64,000 nt of DNA from Stictocephala bisonia (GCA_035578905.1 JAQJVL010000667.1:367501-431500); one strand, 5' to 3'; positions 47,431-59,067 are shown, numbered from the stretch's first letter. A program made the numbers and translations. Notes: generated by a model from the letters alone, not told the origin.

Positions 47431-48104
47431 AACTAAAAAAACTATAATAAAAGTCACTCAATAACTAATATTACATTGAACAAATATTATAAAACTTCTG
47501 AGGACTTATTAATCCTAATATTTTCAGTTTAAATTAATATCAACTATAACATGTAATTTTTTACTAATATTTTTTAGTTACGAAAATAGATATTATTTTA
47601 GACCATGTTAAAAATACTACAAGAAAATATTTTTTAAATCTTCAATATAATTTATATGACAATACGTTGACAGACTTTTATTGCAGGTAAAATAGAGATA
47701 GATCTCAAGCCTAGACGATAATATAAAATAAAGATAAGCTCCGTTCTTCCATTATTCATGGGAAACCGTTCAGGATACCCATTATGCTAGAGAACTGCTC
47801 ATTAAAGTTTATGAGCCTGAACCCCAGATAACTGTAACTGTATTTTAACGACTTAACGTTTGTTCTCAAGGTATACATTCCAATAATAATGTGAATTTAT
47901 TTAGGATGATTAGCATTCACTATGTAATAGTAAAGTAATCTTTAACTGTTACCTTCTTCTTCGCCACCACTCTCCTCAAGACAGGGGCATGTCAGATCTC
48001 TTATAGCCCAGCGTTGAACAATTGAAATAAAATTGGTCAAGTCTATGGTTGGGTGGGATAATTTGAAATTATAACATTTATTGTGTGTTATTTTAGCTTT
48101 TAAA

Positions 48105-48390
48105 TTAGTATAATTCGTGTTGGTACATATACAGTACAAGTAAACGTCACAAAATACAAATGTATTACAATATAAGCACAAAATGCGCAAGTATATTACA
48201 GTAAAAGTACAAATAATTCTTTTGTGAATCCCTCTGGTCTGAGGAAGATGGGCTTGGTTCACCGAAATCGTTCACCATATAAAATATGTGCATTTTGTAC
48301 TTGTATTGTAATATATTTTTGCATTTTGTGCTTATATTGTAATAAATTTGTGTAGTGTGACGTTTACTTGTATTGTCTTATTTTGTATGT
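48105..48390. repeat. Penelope-like terminal repeats, inverted pair
   Basis: A minus-strand tail (48115-48215) faces a plus-strand copy (48218-48390). The plus copy has TGGT, CTGAGGA (48239-48245), GAAA (48264-48267) and TTCACCA. Confidence 0.7.
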
Positions 48391-48814
48391 TTATGTTTAT
48401 ATTCAAGAATTCATCTTTTGTATCGTTGTGACGTTAAATATGCAAGTAGAGAATTTTAAATTTTGTTTTGTCTTAGTATTGTTACGTTGTTTGTAAGGTG
48501 ATTAAATCATTTTGTACCTATGTATCATGGTTGATTTACGTTTGTTATAATCTTTTGTAAGTTATGTCTATATTATTTACATAAAACTGAATGTGATGCC
48601 AGGAAAGTGTATTGTAACAAAATATAATATAGTTTGAACCCTTGCCAACATAAAGGAGGGACGATAGATGGTTTAGCAGTTATTTAAACCCTTCCAAATG
48701 TATCATATACTAAAATAATTTAAATTAAGAAAATGAATAATAAGTGTTAATTCAGTACAACATTGTTATTTCAATATTTATATTTTAGCGTAATTCCTGC
48801 TCTAGATTAACTCC
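48391..48814. other. AT-rich DNA, no gene
   Basis: Nothing recognised. Confidence 0.5.
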
Positions 48815-49134
48815 TAATGTACATTAACGTCTTAAAGATGTACGGATCACAACGAGAGATCCTATTATTGTATTGTTAATGTACATTCCCGTCTTAAAGA
48901 TGTACAGATCACAACGAGAGGTCCTATTATTGTATTTTTAATGTACATTCCCGTCTTAAAGATGTACAGATCACAACGAGAGGTCCTATTATTGTATTGT
49001 TAATGTACATTCCCGTCTTAAAGATGTACAGATCACAACGAGAGGTCCTATTATTGTATTGTTAATGTACATTCCCGTCTTAAATATGTACACATCACAA
49101 CGAGAGGTCCTATTATTGTATTGTTAATGTACAT
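48815..49134 (+). repeat. Tandem array, five 62-bp units
   Basis: The units contain TTAATGTACATTCCCGTCTT, AAAGATGTACAGATCACAAC and GAGAGGTCCTATTATTGTAT. The middle copies are almost identical. Confidence 0.95.
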
Positions 49135-49254
49135 AAATAACTAATTATCATTTTAAATTGATATTGTTAAATATTGATTAAATTTTAAACATTTTATTTT
49201 AGTGCAGAAAACTTATTTATTTAATACTAAGATACCGATCATAGAGATTTGGGT

Positions 49255-49335
49255 TAATATGAGAGGGGAATGAGTGTGATGAGTGTAGATAAACGATTGT
49301 AGTCATTGTTGCTAACTAAGGTTAACATTTCCTTA

Positions 49336-49403
<68 letters not shown>

Positions 49404-49610
49404 TAATACACTTATAGCTAGGAGAACTCAGGGACTAACAGCTTTACGTGGAATCTGAACCACGTAGTATAATATTCAGCTATTTGACAAGCCTCGTACT
49501 CACTTCTCTTTCCTACACAACATCTGGACCCTGACTACCATCCAACATGTACATTCCAGCCTTCTCTAGTAGTGTCCACGATGATGGCAACCATTAAGCA
49601 GACGCCATTA
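49255..49610 (-). repeat. Dispersed repeat family, copy 3, with inserted (TA)n
   Basis: Reverse-strand match to 18785-19140 and 42410-42730 (for example GTGGAATCTGAACCAC, GACTACCATCCAACATG and TTCTCTAGTAGTGTCC). A TA run at 49339-49400 interrupts it. Confidence 0.7.
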
Positions 49611-50382
49611 AGAGGACCGAGCATAGAAACTATAATCTACAATCTCCACTAAACTTTGTCCCAAGTAGCTGGGTTACAGCATTACACTACTAGTGCTGAG
49701 ATTATATGAACTTAGGAAGTTTCTTCTTATATTTTTCTTTATTTACATAAAGTTAAATATATCTTTTAGGTCATCGCTTTATGCAAAACTGTGGAAGTAA
49801 TTTACGACTGGCCATTGACAGATAAAAACATCTTTTTACAGGCTCAAAAAGGATAAGTATGTAGCATTTGTTTAAGTTTATTTCAAAACAACTTCAAAAA
49901 AATATGTTTGCTACATACAATTCGGATACTTATGGGATTAACTGTTCAATGTATATTATTATATTAATCTTAATAAATTAGGGATTCATTTATTATATTT
50001 AAAAAAAGGTCCAAAGTTCAATACGTGGGTCGTGACTTCCATTTTAAACACCCTATCCTGGTAACTCATCCTGGACTTCAAATTACAAGTGTTTGTCCAT
50101 CCATCCTTACAAGCCACGTGCCTGGCAACCCTTACCTCCTTGAATCACCATTTTACCTAATGTTAAACGTACCCTCACTTTTATACGTTCTAATGATAGC
50201 ATTCCGCCCACTTTTGTACGAACAAATAATACTTAAAAGTCTACATATGTGATATAAAAAATATAATAAGTTGCACAAAATTCCATCTGCAGGGTGCAAA
50301 ACATTGTAATCAAGTTAATATGAAGAGATATTCAAATAATCACTCATTTAAAATTTGATTACAGCTTGATTAAAGCACTTAA
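49611..50382. other. AT-rich DNA, no supported gene
   Basis: A 75-codon frame at 50025-50252 is unrecognised. The text near 49640-49690 is the dispersed repeat also seen near 39.8 kb. Confidence 0.4.
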
Positions 50383-50448
50383 TGGCGTCAAAAGCGTTCA
50401 ACTCCATAGATGAGTTCTCGATGGGCCACTGGCATGAAAACCGCTGAA
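50383..50448 (+). pseudogene. LINE C-terminal scrap, third copy
   Basis: The sequence reads MASKAFNSIDEFSMGHWHEN and then a stop, matching the SKAFYSVDEFM..W end of the copies at 45.8 and 46.8 kb. Only about 22 codons remain recognisable. Confidence 0.6.
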
Positions 50449-51644
50449 AATGAAAAAAAACCAGTCCTGAAACTAACAGCCATAATTTATTAACTGCTGT
50501 TATATTTATAATTTGTTTTTATTATTTTTAATTTTGATGCTACTTTTATTTTTACTGACATATATTTGACCCATGGAATGACATTATTAAAAGAATTCTT
50601 AAATTCATAAAAGAATATTATTACTACTTAAGCAAAGGAAAACTATTAATGCAGCAGTCTAAAATCAGTATCATAATAGTACAATACAGTTTATTTATAA
50701 ATATTCACAATTAAGACTCTTTATTTTTCAAATAAGTTTTAAGTAACTAAAGTGCGAAGAAAACATAATAGAAGAAAAAATGTTGGTATAATTTTTCTTT
50801 ATGTTACTTGACAACGTTTCACACACCAACACTAAAATACATTTAAAAAGAGGTAATTTTTTGTGAATTGATATACGAGTTGTTTTTAAAGATAATTAGT
50901 TGGAAAATTGTATTCGATAAAGAAACTGGAACGTGTTTTTATAGTTCGTAATTGCATAATTGCTAGTTTTTAAACTATGGAAGCAACTCTTCAAGTTAAA
51001 AATCGGAACAGTATAACGACTTGCTGAATATGAATTGAAAAGTATAATAAAAATAAATAGTTCTTATTGCTTAAATTAATACCTAATTTTTACGTTTGCA
51101 ATTTAAATATATTGCAATTTCAACATTTACATTTTTAGGAAGTTGGTCCATTTAAACTTCCTAGTAGATCATAACTGCTACAGACCAACCGTTACCAACA
51201 CCTGGCCGAGATTGCGTCCGTAACTCAGTTGTGGGCCGTTAGGTAACAGTTGTGGCCTTCCATCTACCTAGAACTACTTTACAAACTCAGTTGTTACCTT
51301 GATAAAGCTGTAAAACGGATTGAGTAAAGATCGTAAATAATGTTACTCAATTTCGCTTTTTGAAAGATACCGTTTAGAAGTTACTTTGTAACCTATTCTA
51401 AAATGAAAAATAATAATATAGGTTGACTTTATTCTATAATTATTACACTTTATTGTTTTAATGTTAATTTAACAAGCTTAAAATAAACCCTTTCGATTGA
51501 ATTTTCATTTTTCATTATAATTATCGTTCATTATACGTAACTTTATTGATTATAAGGAATAATATTATTCATGTTAGAGTTGGTATTTCATTCTGATTTT
51601 CTCTGTATGAATAATTTAATTTACACATGATTGAAAGAGTATAC
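50449..51644. other. AT-rich DNA, no gene
   Basis: A GC-richer patch at 51170-51300 has inverted CAACTGAGT-like pieces but no gene. Confidence 0.45.
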
Positions 51645-51993
51645 ACTTAAAACTGTTAGTATTTCACAGCCTTCTACAAAGAGTCAAAACTTAAAAGTGT
51701 TAGGATTTCACATCCTTCTACAAAGAGTCAAAACTTAAAAGTGTTAGGATTTCACAGCCTTCTTAATAGAGTCAAAACTTAAAAGTGTTAGGATTTCACA
51801 GCCTTCTACATAAAGTCAAAACTTAAAAGTGTTAGGATTTCACAGCCTTCTACATAGAGTCAAAACTTAAAAGTGTTAGGATTTCACAGCCTTCTACATA
51901 GAGTCAAAACTTAAAAGTGTTAAGATTTCACAGCCTTCTACATAGAGTCAAAACTTAAAAGTGTTAAGATTTCACAGCCTTCTACATAGAGTC
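51645..51993 (+). repeat. Tandem array, eight 44-bp units
   Basis: The units contain ACTTAAAAGTGTTAGGATTT, CACAGCCTTCTACATAGAGT and CAAA, with period exactly 44 (for example 51691, 51735). Confidence 0.95.
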
Positions 51994-54019
51994 ATTTTAG
52001 TTTACTTTCTTATGACCTCTGTCAGGCAACGTATTATATATTCTTGAATTCTATTTATGTATACGTAATGTGATTTTGTGTGGATGTATCATTAAGAAAA
52101 GTGTTTATGATTTTTTTAACTAGTAACTTTATAAATATTATACTTCTTCTTTTTCAAGTGTTTATCATCATCAACATATTTGTGAGTTGTTTTATTTATA
52201 AATAATTATTTGTTGTTAATATTGTATGGTTTTGAATAACATAATGAAATTAAAATTAATTTAGTCTCTTAAATTTACAGATAATTGAAATAAAAAAATA
52301 ACCGTTAATAAGAAAATGAGTTCAGGTTTTTAAACCTTAAACATTACATAACCTTCTATATATAATCACTATAACCAAGTTGAACTGTGCACATGAATAC
52401 AAGTAAACGTTAGCAATATGTAATATTTTCAACTTGTAACTAAGCTTTTACAATTAATTTATTCATTCGGTTCTTATTCTTTAGGAATGTTATAACAAAT
52501 TAATGATTCCATAATTTAAAATATTTCATTAATACAATTTCTTTTACTTAATAAACATGAAACCATTTATTTATGGCTACTTCTTGTAAACATAAATCCT
52601 TTATTACTTGGAAGCCAGCCTTGGTTAATGTTATTTGGTTGGAGGAAAACGCAAGGAGGAAATAAAATGGGCAACAAACAATAACCTAATGTTTTATTAG
52701 AATTCAGACTGTCATTTTATGAGAATAATGCTAACAATTTTATTACATTTTCAACATGAACTTATGACTATATATATATGTCATGGACTCAGTTATGACA
52801 ATTTCATTTTGAATATCTTTTTATTTTGGTCATATAAATAAATGTTCTTTAAATATAAATCAAATTTGTACAATATTTCATTATAAGTTAACAAAAATTA
52901 AATATACAACTTTTATTGCAAATTAGTTTTAAGTGTAAATGAATTAGAGATTCTTTCTCAATCAAGGCCTCCTAAGTCTATTCAATCCTTAATTATCATC
53001 CAAATTTATTCGAACCTATTTGTTAACTTATTGAAACCTCAATGAAACCGTTTGGACAATGAAACACCATTCCAAAAAATTAACAAACTCGATTGGTTTC
53101 ATCTGCCTAAAATAGTTAGTTAATCTCGTATTCTTTCGATTTCAATATATCAATATAGTATGTTATGCCTGAAATTGACTCAAATAAAAAACTCACAAAT
53201 TGAAAAATCTGCTATTGTTTATTTAATGAATGACCCCAATCGACTTCAGAGCACTCAACAGCAAGTGCTGTAACAACGAAGAGTTTTGAAATGCTACGAC
53301 CAATGGGATGACGATGTTAGCCAGATGCAACTACAGCAACGCTTTTCGGTCTTACATGGTTTCCACGTTTCAGTTCTTTAAATACACCTCTTTTAAAACT
53401 TTCTTGTGTGATTTTGATTGTGATTTTGATCGTGGTATTTCCTATTATTTATACTGTCTTTAACATTTTAATTTCTTATTCTTTATAAATTGTTGTTATT
53501 GCATGAATTATTTATTGTTATACTGTATTGTATTGTTGTTTGAACATGTTAAGGATGTATCTTTAAGCGGAATTCCATTTCAACAAGTTATTACTGCCTG
53601 TCGTATTCCAAACACATTACTCTTAGCAATATCACACATCAGAGCTGCCATACTGATTAAAATGTTGTCAATAGGCAATGATACAGCTGACTGGTATTTA
53701 TATCTCTCTTAAGGTCTGGTCATTTAATGGTGTCAATATTTTAATGATTATATTAATAATATACAAAATATTAACTAAGAAAGCAAATGTTAACACATGG
53801 CTAATGACCATGGTATATTTGTTGTTATTTGGAGAGGTTGTTAATTATTGAAGGTTCATATTATTGTGCCTTTTCACTCTCCGCTCTCACAGTGATCGAA
53901 ACTTCGCTGTTTGTAGGTAGGTCATTGAATAACCACGACCGTAACACTACGCTCCAAAATATATTTTAATCAAATTTAGGTAAAAGATGACGATAAAATC
54001 TAATATCTACAGTATATAG
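51994..54019. other. AT-rich DNA, no supported gene
   Basis: A 69-codon frame at 53503-53712 has a hydrophobic start but no recognisable family. Confidence 0.4.
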
Positions 54020-56110
54020 CCGCACGTGTAACTCACTCACTCACTGACTCACGTATACAAATTCTAACCCACTTCCAGGTGAGCTAGAAACTTGACATTT
54101 GGCACACTTGTAGCTTTTGCCAAGCAACCGACGGGAAAATTCCGAAAATTAAAAATTTATAATTTTTAATCCTCAAAAAAAAAAAAATCAAAATGGTGGA
54201 CGGGAATTTTGAATTCTGTGCAGTTTTACTAACGGCTCAATTGTGGGCAAACCGTTGGTTGTAGAACAAATCTGACAGCTTACTTCACATTTGTAATTAA
54301 ATTTCCTACAATTTTGGTCATGTAATTTTTTTTGTATTTTTGATAATAACTACGCAAAAAATCGTTAATTTTCACATTTCGTTCAAAAAATGTTATTCTT
54401 GTTTTGTTTTTTGTATTTTACTGCATTATAACGATAATTTTAGAACTTAAATCCCTACACACTACTTAATTTTACTAATTTGTTATCAAAACTACTATTA
54501 AATTCGATTTGCAGTGTCCATAACTTAGAAAAAATCCAAAATGGCTGACGTGAAAACGTTTATCTTTTTGCAGAGTTGAGGTTTTTGTTTTACTGACACT
54601 TTAATTTTTAGTTTACTTAACACCAAATGATATATTCAAATTTACAATAAAATTCTGCACAAAAATTGTCTGTATGTTTTTGTGCTATATACAATAGTTT
54701 CCTCAGAAAAAGTCGGTAAACTTGAGTTCTTTCAAAAACACGTGATTTTTTTGGAATAGTTCCTCCTATTTAAGCATGATTTAAAGGAGCTAAAACCTTA
54801 AAGCCTACACGTTTTTTACGTATAGAACTTTGCTATCAAACTGCTATAAACTTTGATTTTTCACTTTTTATAACCTAAAAAAAATTCAAAATGGCTTACG
54901 TAAAATTGCTGTACTGTTTGCAGACTTGAAGTTTTTGTTTTACTGAAGCTGTAACATTTAGTTTAGATAGCATCTAACGAAATTTTCAACCTAAAAATTA
55001 AATGCTGTAAAAAAAAAATTTAATGCACATTTTTTGTACAGCATGCTATAGTTTCCTCGTAAAAAGTCAGTAAAGTTAAGTTTTGTCGAAAACAAGTGAT
55101 TTTTTTGGAAGATATTATACTATTTAATCATGATTAAAAGAAGCCAGAAACCTACAACCTTACATACTATTTACCCTTACATTTCCTGTTACTAAAATGC
55201 TATACAATTGTATTTTGCACTTTTCATAAAAAAAACAAAAATCATAATGGCAGACGAAAATAGGCTTACCTATTTACACAGTTGAGATTTTTGTTTTACA
55301 GAATCTGTAATAATTAGTTGGATAACACCTAATAAAATATTCAAACTAACAATTCAATTCTGTACGAAATGTGTCATAAACTTTTTGTGGTATATTCATT
55401 CAATCATTTCCTCACAAAAAGTTTACAAATTTGAATTTGTGCCTCCGTTATCAACTTAGATAGTATCCAATAAAAAACTAAGGTAATTTCTTATGATCAT
55501 CTTAGATAGAACCCCCCGAGATCATATTGGGAGCCCCCTGTGATCAACGGATAATCACCCATTATAATCTAAAATGGCGGACGGGAATTTTGAATTGCTG
55601 ACACATACTTCAGATTTGTAATTAAATTTTCTACAATTTTGTTAAGATGTAATTTTTTGCTATTTCTGATATTAACTACGCAAAAAAAATCATCAAATTT
55701 CACTTTTCGTTCAATAAATTCTATTTTTGTTAGGTTTTCGTATTTTATTGCTATAGGCCTATTACGATCATTTAAGAACCTAAAACCCGTACACATTATT
55801 TAACTTTACTATTTTGTTACGAAAACTGCAGTAAAATTTGATTTGTAACTTTTCGTAACCTAGAAAAAATCAAAATGGCTGACGTGAAAACGCCGACCTG
55901 TTTGCAGATTTGAAGTTTTTTTACTGAAGCTGTAATATTTAGTTTGGACAACATCTAATAGAATATTTAAATTATATACTTAAATGCTTTATATATAATA
56001 CATTTCCTCACAAAAAGTCGGTAAAGTTGAGTTTTGTCAAAAATATGTTACTCACTTATTCACTTACGTATTTAAATTGTGTACAAAACTTTACGGACAG
56101 TTACACTATA
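54020..56110 (+). repeat. Diverged tandem array, units of about 350 bp
   Basis: The anchor CAAAATGGC(T/G)(G/T)ACG recurs at about 54190, 54538, 54890, 55246, 55572 and 55874, spaced 302-356 bases. Each anchor but the first and fifth is followed by a TTTGCAGA.TTGA.GTTTTTGTTT-like block. The left edge (54021-54065) has CTCACTCACTCACTGACTCAC, which resembles the start of the Helitron-like repeats in this window. It may be one old nonautonomous element. Confidence 0.7.
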
Positions 56111-56278
56111 TATAAAAACAGTTTGTATTCATTTTTGTTGCCAAAAGGCCAATTATAGTTTTACGCTGTATTTTCGGAATTTGTTTGTTAGTTTAGGCAC
56201 CTAACATTTAGGCAACTAGGAACAGTTGGTAGACCGGGCTTGTGTCGATTGAAACAAGTCGCTGCAGTCCCACCGAGG

Positions 56279-56314
56279 TTATATAAGGATGACGCCGCTT
56301 TCCATGCCTCAGTC
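56279..56314 (+). promoter_or_regulatory. TATA plus initiator core promoter
   Basis: TATATAA (56280-56286) is followed by TCAGT (56309-56313), the arthropod initiator. The predicted +1 A (56311) lies 31 bases after the first T of the TATA box, the usual spacing. It sits just upstream of the protease/helicase remnant. Confidence 0.5.
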
Positions 56315-56624
56315 TGACACCCTACGGCCTCTACACGCTTGAATTACCTTCATAACTGAACTGTTCAATTGCTGGCTTTCTGCCCTATTGAAAACTGAAT
56401 CGTTTTCACTGCATGGTGATACGAATCTTCTATTTTTCAACATAAACTCTTGGTTTATTCTCCCCTTTCTTTCATTTATTACTTTTTTTGTGATTAATAA
56501 TCAATCACAAATTTCTTCTGATTTTTTCGGAAACTTCATATTATTTTTTGTTTCCAATTTCTTCCTCTCCATTTACTTTAATTGTAATTTTACATTTTAA
56601 CTCTCATAATCATTCAACACAATC

Positions 56625-56943
56625 AACAGCATTTTTTTGTGTTGCCGAGGGGTCCTTTCATCAGGGCAACAATGAACTCTTCACATGGAGTAGAAATGCT
56701 CAGTGTGTGGCTAATTCTGCTTGTGCCCTTGCATGGAAGAGCCTTGGTGGACATTTTACGACAACTGCAATCGATGCAATCCTTATGTGTGGTGATCGCA
56801 TTTACAAAACACTGCGTAGTGAGAATTGTACTGGTTATGGGTGATACTTGTTTCCAGAAGAATTACCATCAGTCATTCATGTTTTGAATCAGTCAGATTC
56901 TCTGTTACAACTAGAGCACACTTACGATGCACTTTATCCCTAA
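56625..56943 (+). pseudogene. Herpesvirus-tegument-type cysteine protease domain remnant (C76-like)
   Basis: The frame reads EGSFHQGNNELF (56647-56682), then NAQCVANSACALAW, TTAIDAILMCGDRIYKTL. The order G-FHQ-(D/N)-F, Q-C-(V)-A-N-(S)-A-L, ID-IL-GD-LY is the pattern I associate with viral tegument-like cysteine proteases found in large insect transposon proteins, with Cys56704-56706 as the likely nucleophile. An in-frame TGA (56842-56844) interrupts it, after which YLFPEELPSV and TYDALYP continue to a second stop. The N-terminal limit is unclear. Linking it to the Helitron helicase 50 bases downstream is inference. Confidence 0.5.
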
Positions 56944-56988
56944 CGAAAGATGATTATGGCATGACACTGTTTCGTCACTTACTGAAAA

Positions 56989-57384
56989 ATTAACTCGAAT
57001 ATTGCCGATGGACTCGTTAATGGCACTAAAGTCGTTGTGACAGCGATTACCAAACGGCTAATCACTGTCAAACTTCCCGGAGGCACGCAACCTTTCGGTA
57101 TTCCTCGAATCACCTTTAGGTTTGCGTTGGCCGAAGGGTCGCCGATTCGTGTCTGTCGTCGACAATTTCCCCTCATGTTAGCGTACTCAATTACTGGCCA
57201 CAAGAGCCAAGGCCAAACAATTGAATACGTCGGAGTCGATCTTCACACGGACTGCTTCACACATGGCCGTCTAAATAACGTCCTTATCAGCAGAGTGAGA
57301 AGCCCTACTCATATCGTAGTCCTTGTCCAGCCTGGAAGAGTCGTTGAAGGGGTTGCCTACGCAAAAAAACATTGTGTACGGTGA
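56989..57384 (+). pseudogene. Helitron helicase (Pif1-like), C-terminal fragment
   Basis: About 131 residues are open: NIADGLVNGTKVVV, then FGIPRITFRF, FPLMLAYSITGHKSQGQTI (helicase motif V) and FTHGRLNNVLISRVRSPTHI (motif VI). This is the end of the Pif1-type helicase in the RepHel protein of Helitrons. The Rep domain and helicase motifs I-IV are missing, so there is a large internal deletion between it and the protease remnant. Helicases of this type are also host genes, but the motif spacing and the setting favour a Helitron. Confidence 0.82.
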
Positions 57385-57485
57385 TCTTCTTCTATAACAC
57401 AGATTGTGTCATTGGCAGTAAGCTAGGGGGTATGCTTTAAAAAATTACCCGTCGTAAGTTGACGGAACCCGAAAATGTACTTTAC

Positions 57486-58326
57486 CAGGCAGTAGGCAAG
57501 GTGGCCTGCCTAAAATAAAACTCCTCAACATTTTAGCTATTGTAAATATAGTAGGCAGTAGGCAATGAGGCCTGCCTAAAATAAAACTCCCCAACATTTT
57601 AGCTATTGTAAATACTAGGCAGTAGGCCAGGAGGCCTGCCTAAAATAAAACTCCCCAACATTTTAGCTATTGTAAATATAGTAGGCAGTAGGCAATGAAG
57701 CCTGCCTAAAATAAAACTCCTCAACATTTTAGCTATTGTAAATATAGTAGGCAGTAGGCAATGAGGCCTGCCTAAAATAAAACTCCCCAACATTTTAGCT
57801 ATTGTAAATACTAGGCAGTAGGCAAGGTGGCCTGCCTAAAATAAAACTCCTCAACATTTTAGCTATTGTAAATATAGTAGGCAGTAGGCAATGAGGCCTG
57901 CCTAAAATAAAACTCCCCAACATTTTAGCTATTGTAAATACTAGGCAGTAGGCCAGGAGGCCTGCCTAAAATAAAACTCCCCAACATTTTAGCTATTGTA
58001 AATACTAGGCAGTAGGCCAGGAGGCCTGCCTAAAATAAAACTCCCCCAACATTTTAGCTATTGTAAATACTAGGCAGTAGGCCAGGAGGCCTGCCTAAAA
58101 TAAAACTCCCCAACATTTTAGCTATTGTAAATACTAGGCAGTAGGCCAGGAGGCCTGCCTAAAATAAAACTCCCCAACATTTTAGCTATTGTAAATACTA
58201 GGCAGTAGGCCAGGAGGCCTGCCTAAAATAAAACTCCCCAACATTTTAGCTATTGTAAATACTAGGCAGTAGGCCAGGAGGCCTGCCTAAAATAAAACTC
58301 CCCAACATTTTAGCTATTGTAAATAT
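57486..58326 (+). repeat. Tandem array, thirteen 64/66-bp units with an internal hairpin
   Basis: The units contain TAGGCAGTAGGCCAGGAGG, CCTGCCTAAAATAAAACTCC and CAACATTTTAGCTATTGTAA. TAGGCAG and CTGCCTA inside each unit are inverted repeats, and GGCC is repeated between them. The 66-base form has an extra AGT. It directly follows the Helitron helicase fragment. Confidence 0.95.
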
Positions 58327-58561
58327 GGTCTCTACGTTTGCCAGCCTCCCCGTGGCGAGACTGGATATTCCATTTATTCACTGAACGAATGGTTAACTAA
58401 CAGGCAAACACACATACTATTAATAATTAAATTAACCTTTCAAACAATACTTTTTGAGGATTTAAATATTTTTTTAAATGGGTCTCTACGTATGCCGGCC
58501 TCCCCATAGCGAGACTTTATGGACCATGCTTCAGTTGATCGAATGGTTAACTAACAGGCAA
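58326..58561 (+). repeat. Duplicated hairpin-containing segment
   Basis: Two copies of about 80 bases (58326-58406 and 58480-58561) share GGTCTCTACGT.TGCC, GCCTCCCC.T.GCGAGACT and CGAATGGTTAACTAACAGGC. GTCTC and GAGAC at their ends can pair. Confidence 0.7.
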
Positions 58562-59018
58562 CTGAAATCAATTAATAACTTTAGTTTTTTAACAGCTTAC
58601 TTTTAAAATCACTATTTCTGTATGTTTCCCATGTATCATAAGATTTTTAAAATAATCGGTAAACTCTTTTTTAATGACATTGTTGAGATACTGCAAATGT
58701 ACATGTTTTGTAAATTTGTCGATTTCCTCGAGGTTAGATTGTAGTGTTTGATGTTATGAATGCAGTAGTTTGGTAACATCCTATTAATAAGGAAAACTGG
58801 AAAGGAAATCATATGTATGTTGATATTATTAAAATGAATTAGTTATCTCCATGTTTTGTATACACTGTATATAAACCATGATTTTTTAAAAATAAATGTT
58901 GTATAAAATGTATAGAAACCATGATTTTTTAAAATAAATATTTGTCCTGTTAAATAAATAACATTTTAACGGAAAATATTATCAGGAGTGAACTTTTTAT
59001 AATCAACTAATTGGACTG
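58562..59018. other. AT-rich DNA
   Basis: A 40-base duplication (ACCATGATTTTTTAAAA) lies near 58876 and 58918. No gene. Confidence 0.45.
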
Positions 59019-59067
59019 AACCCCAAGGGGGTTTGGGGGCGAAGCCTCCAACGAGCAAAGCGAGTTT
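59019..59067 (+). repeat. GC-rich Helitron-type terminal motif
   Basis: ACCCCAAGGGGGTTTGGGGG and CGAAGCCTCCAACGAGCAA resemble the GC-rich hairpin near Helitron ends. No CTAG follows at once, so the end is not fixed. Confidence 0.4.
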
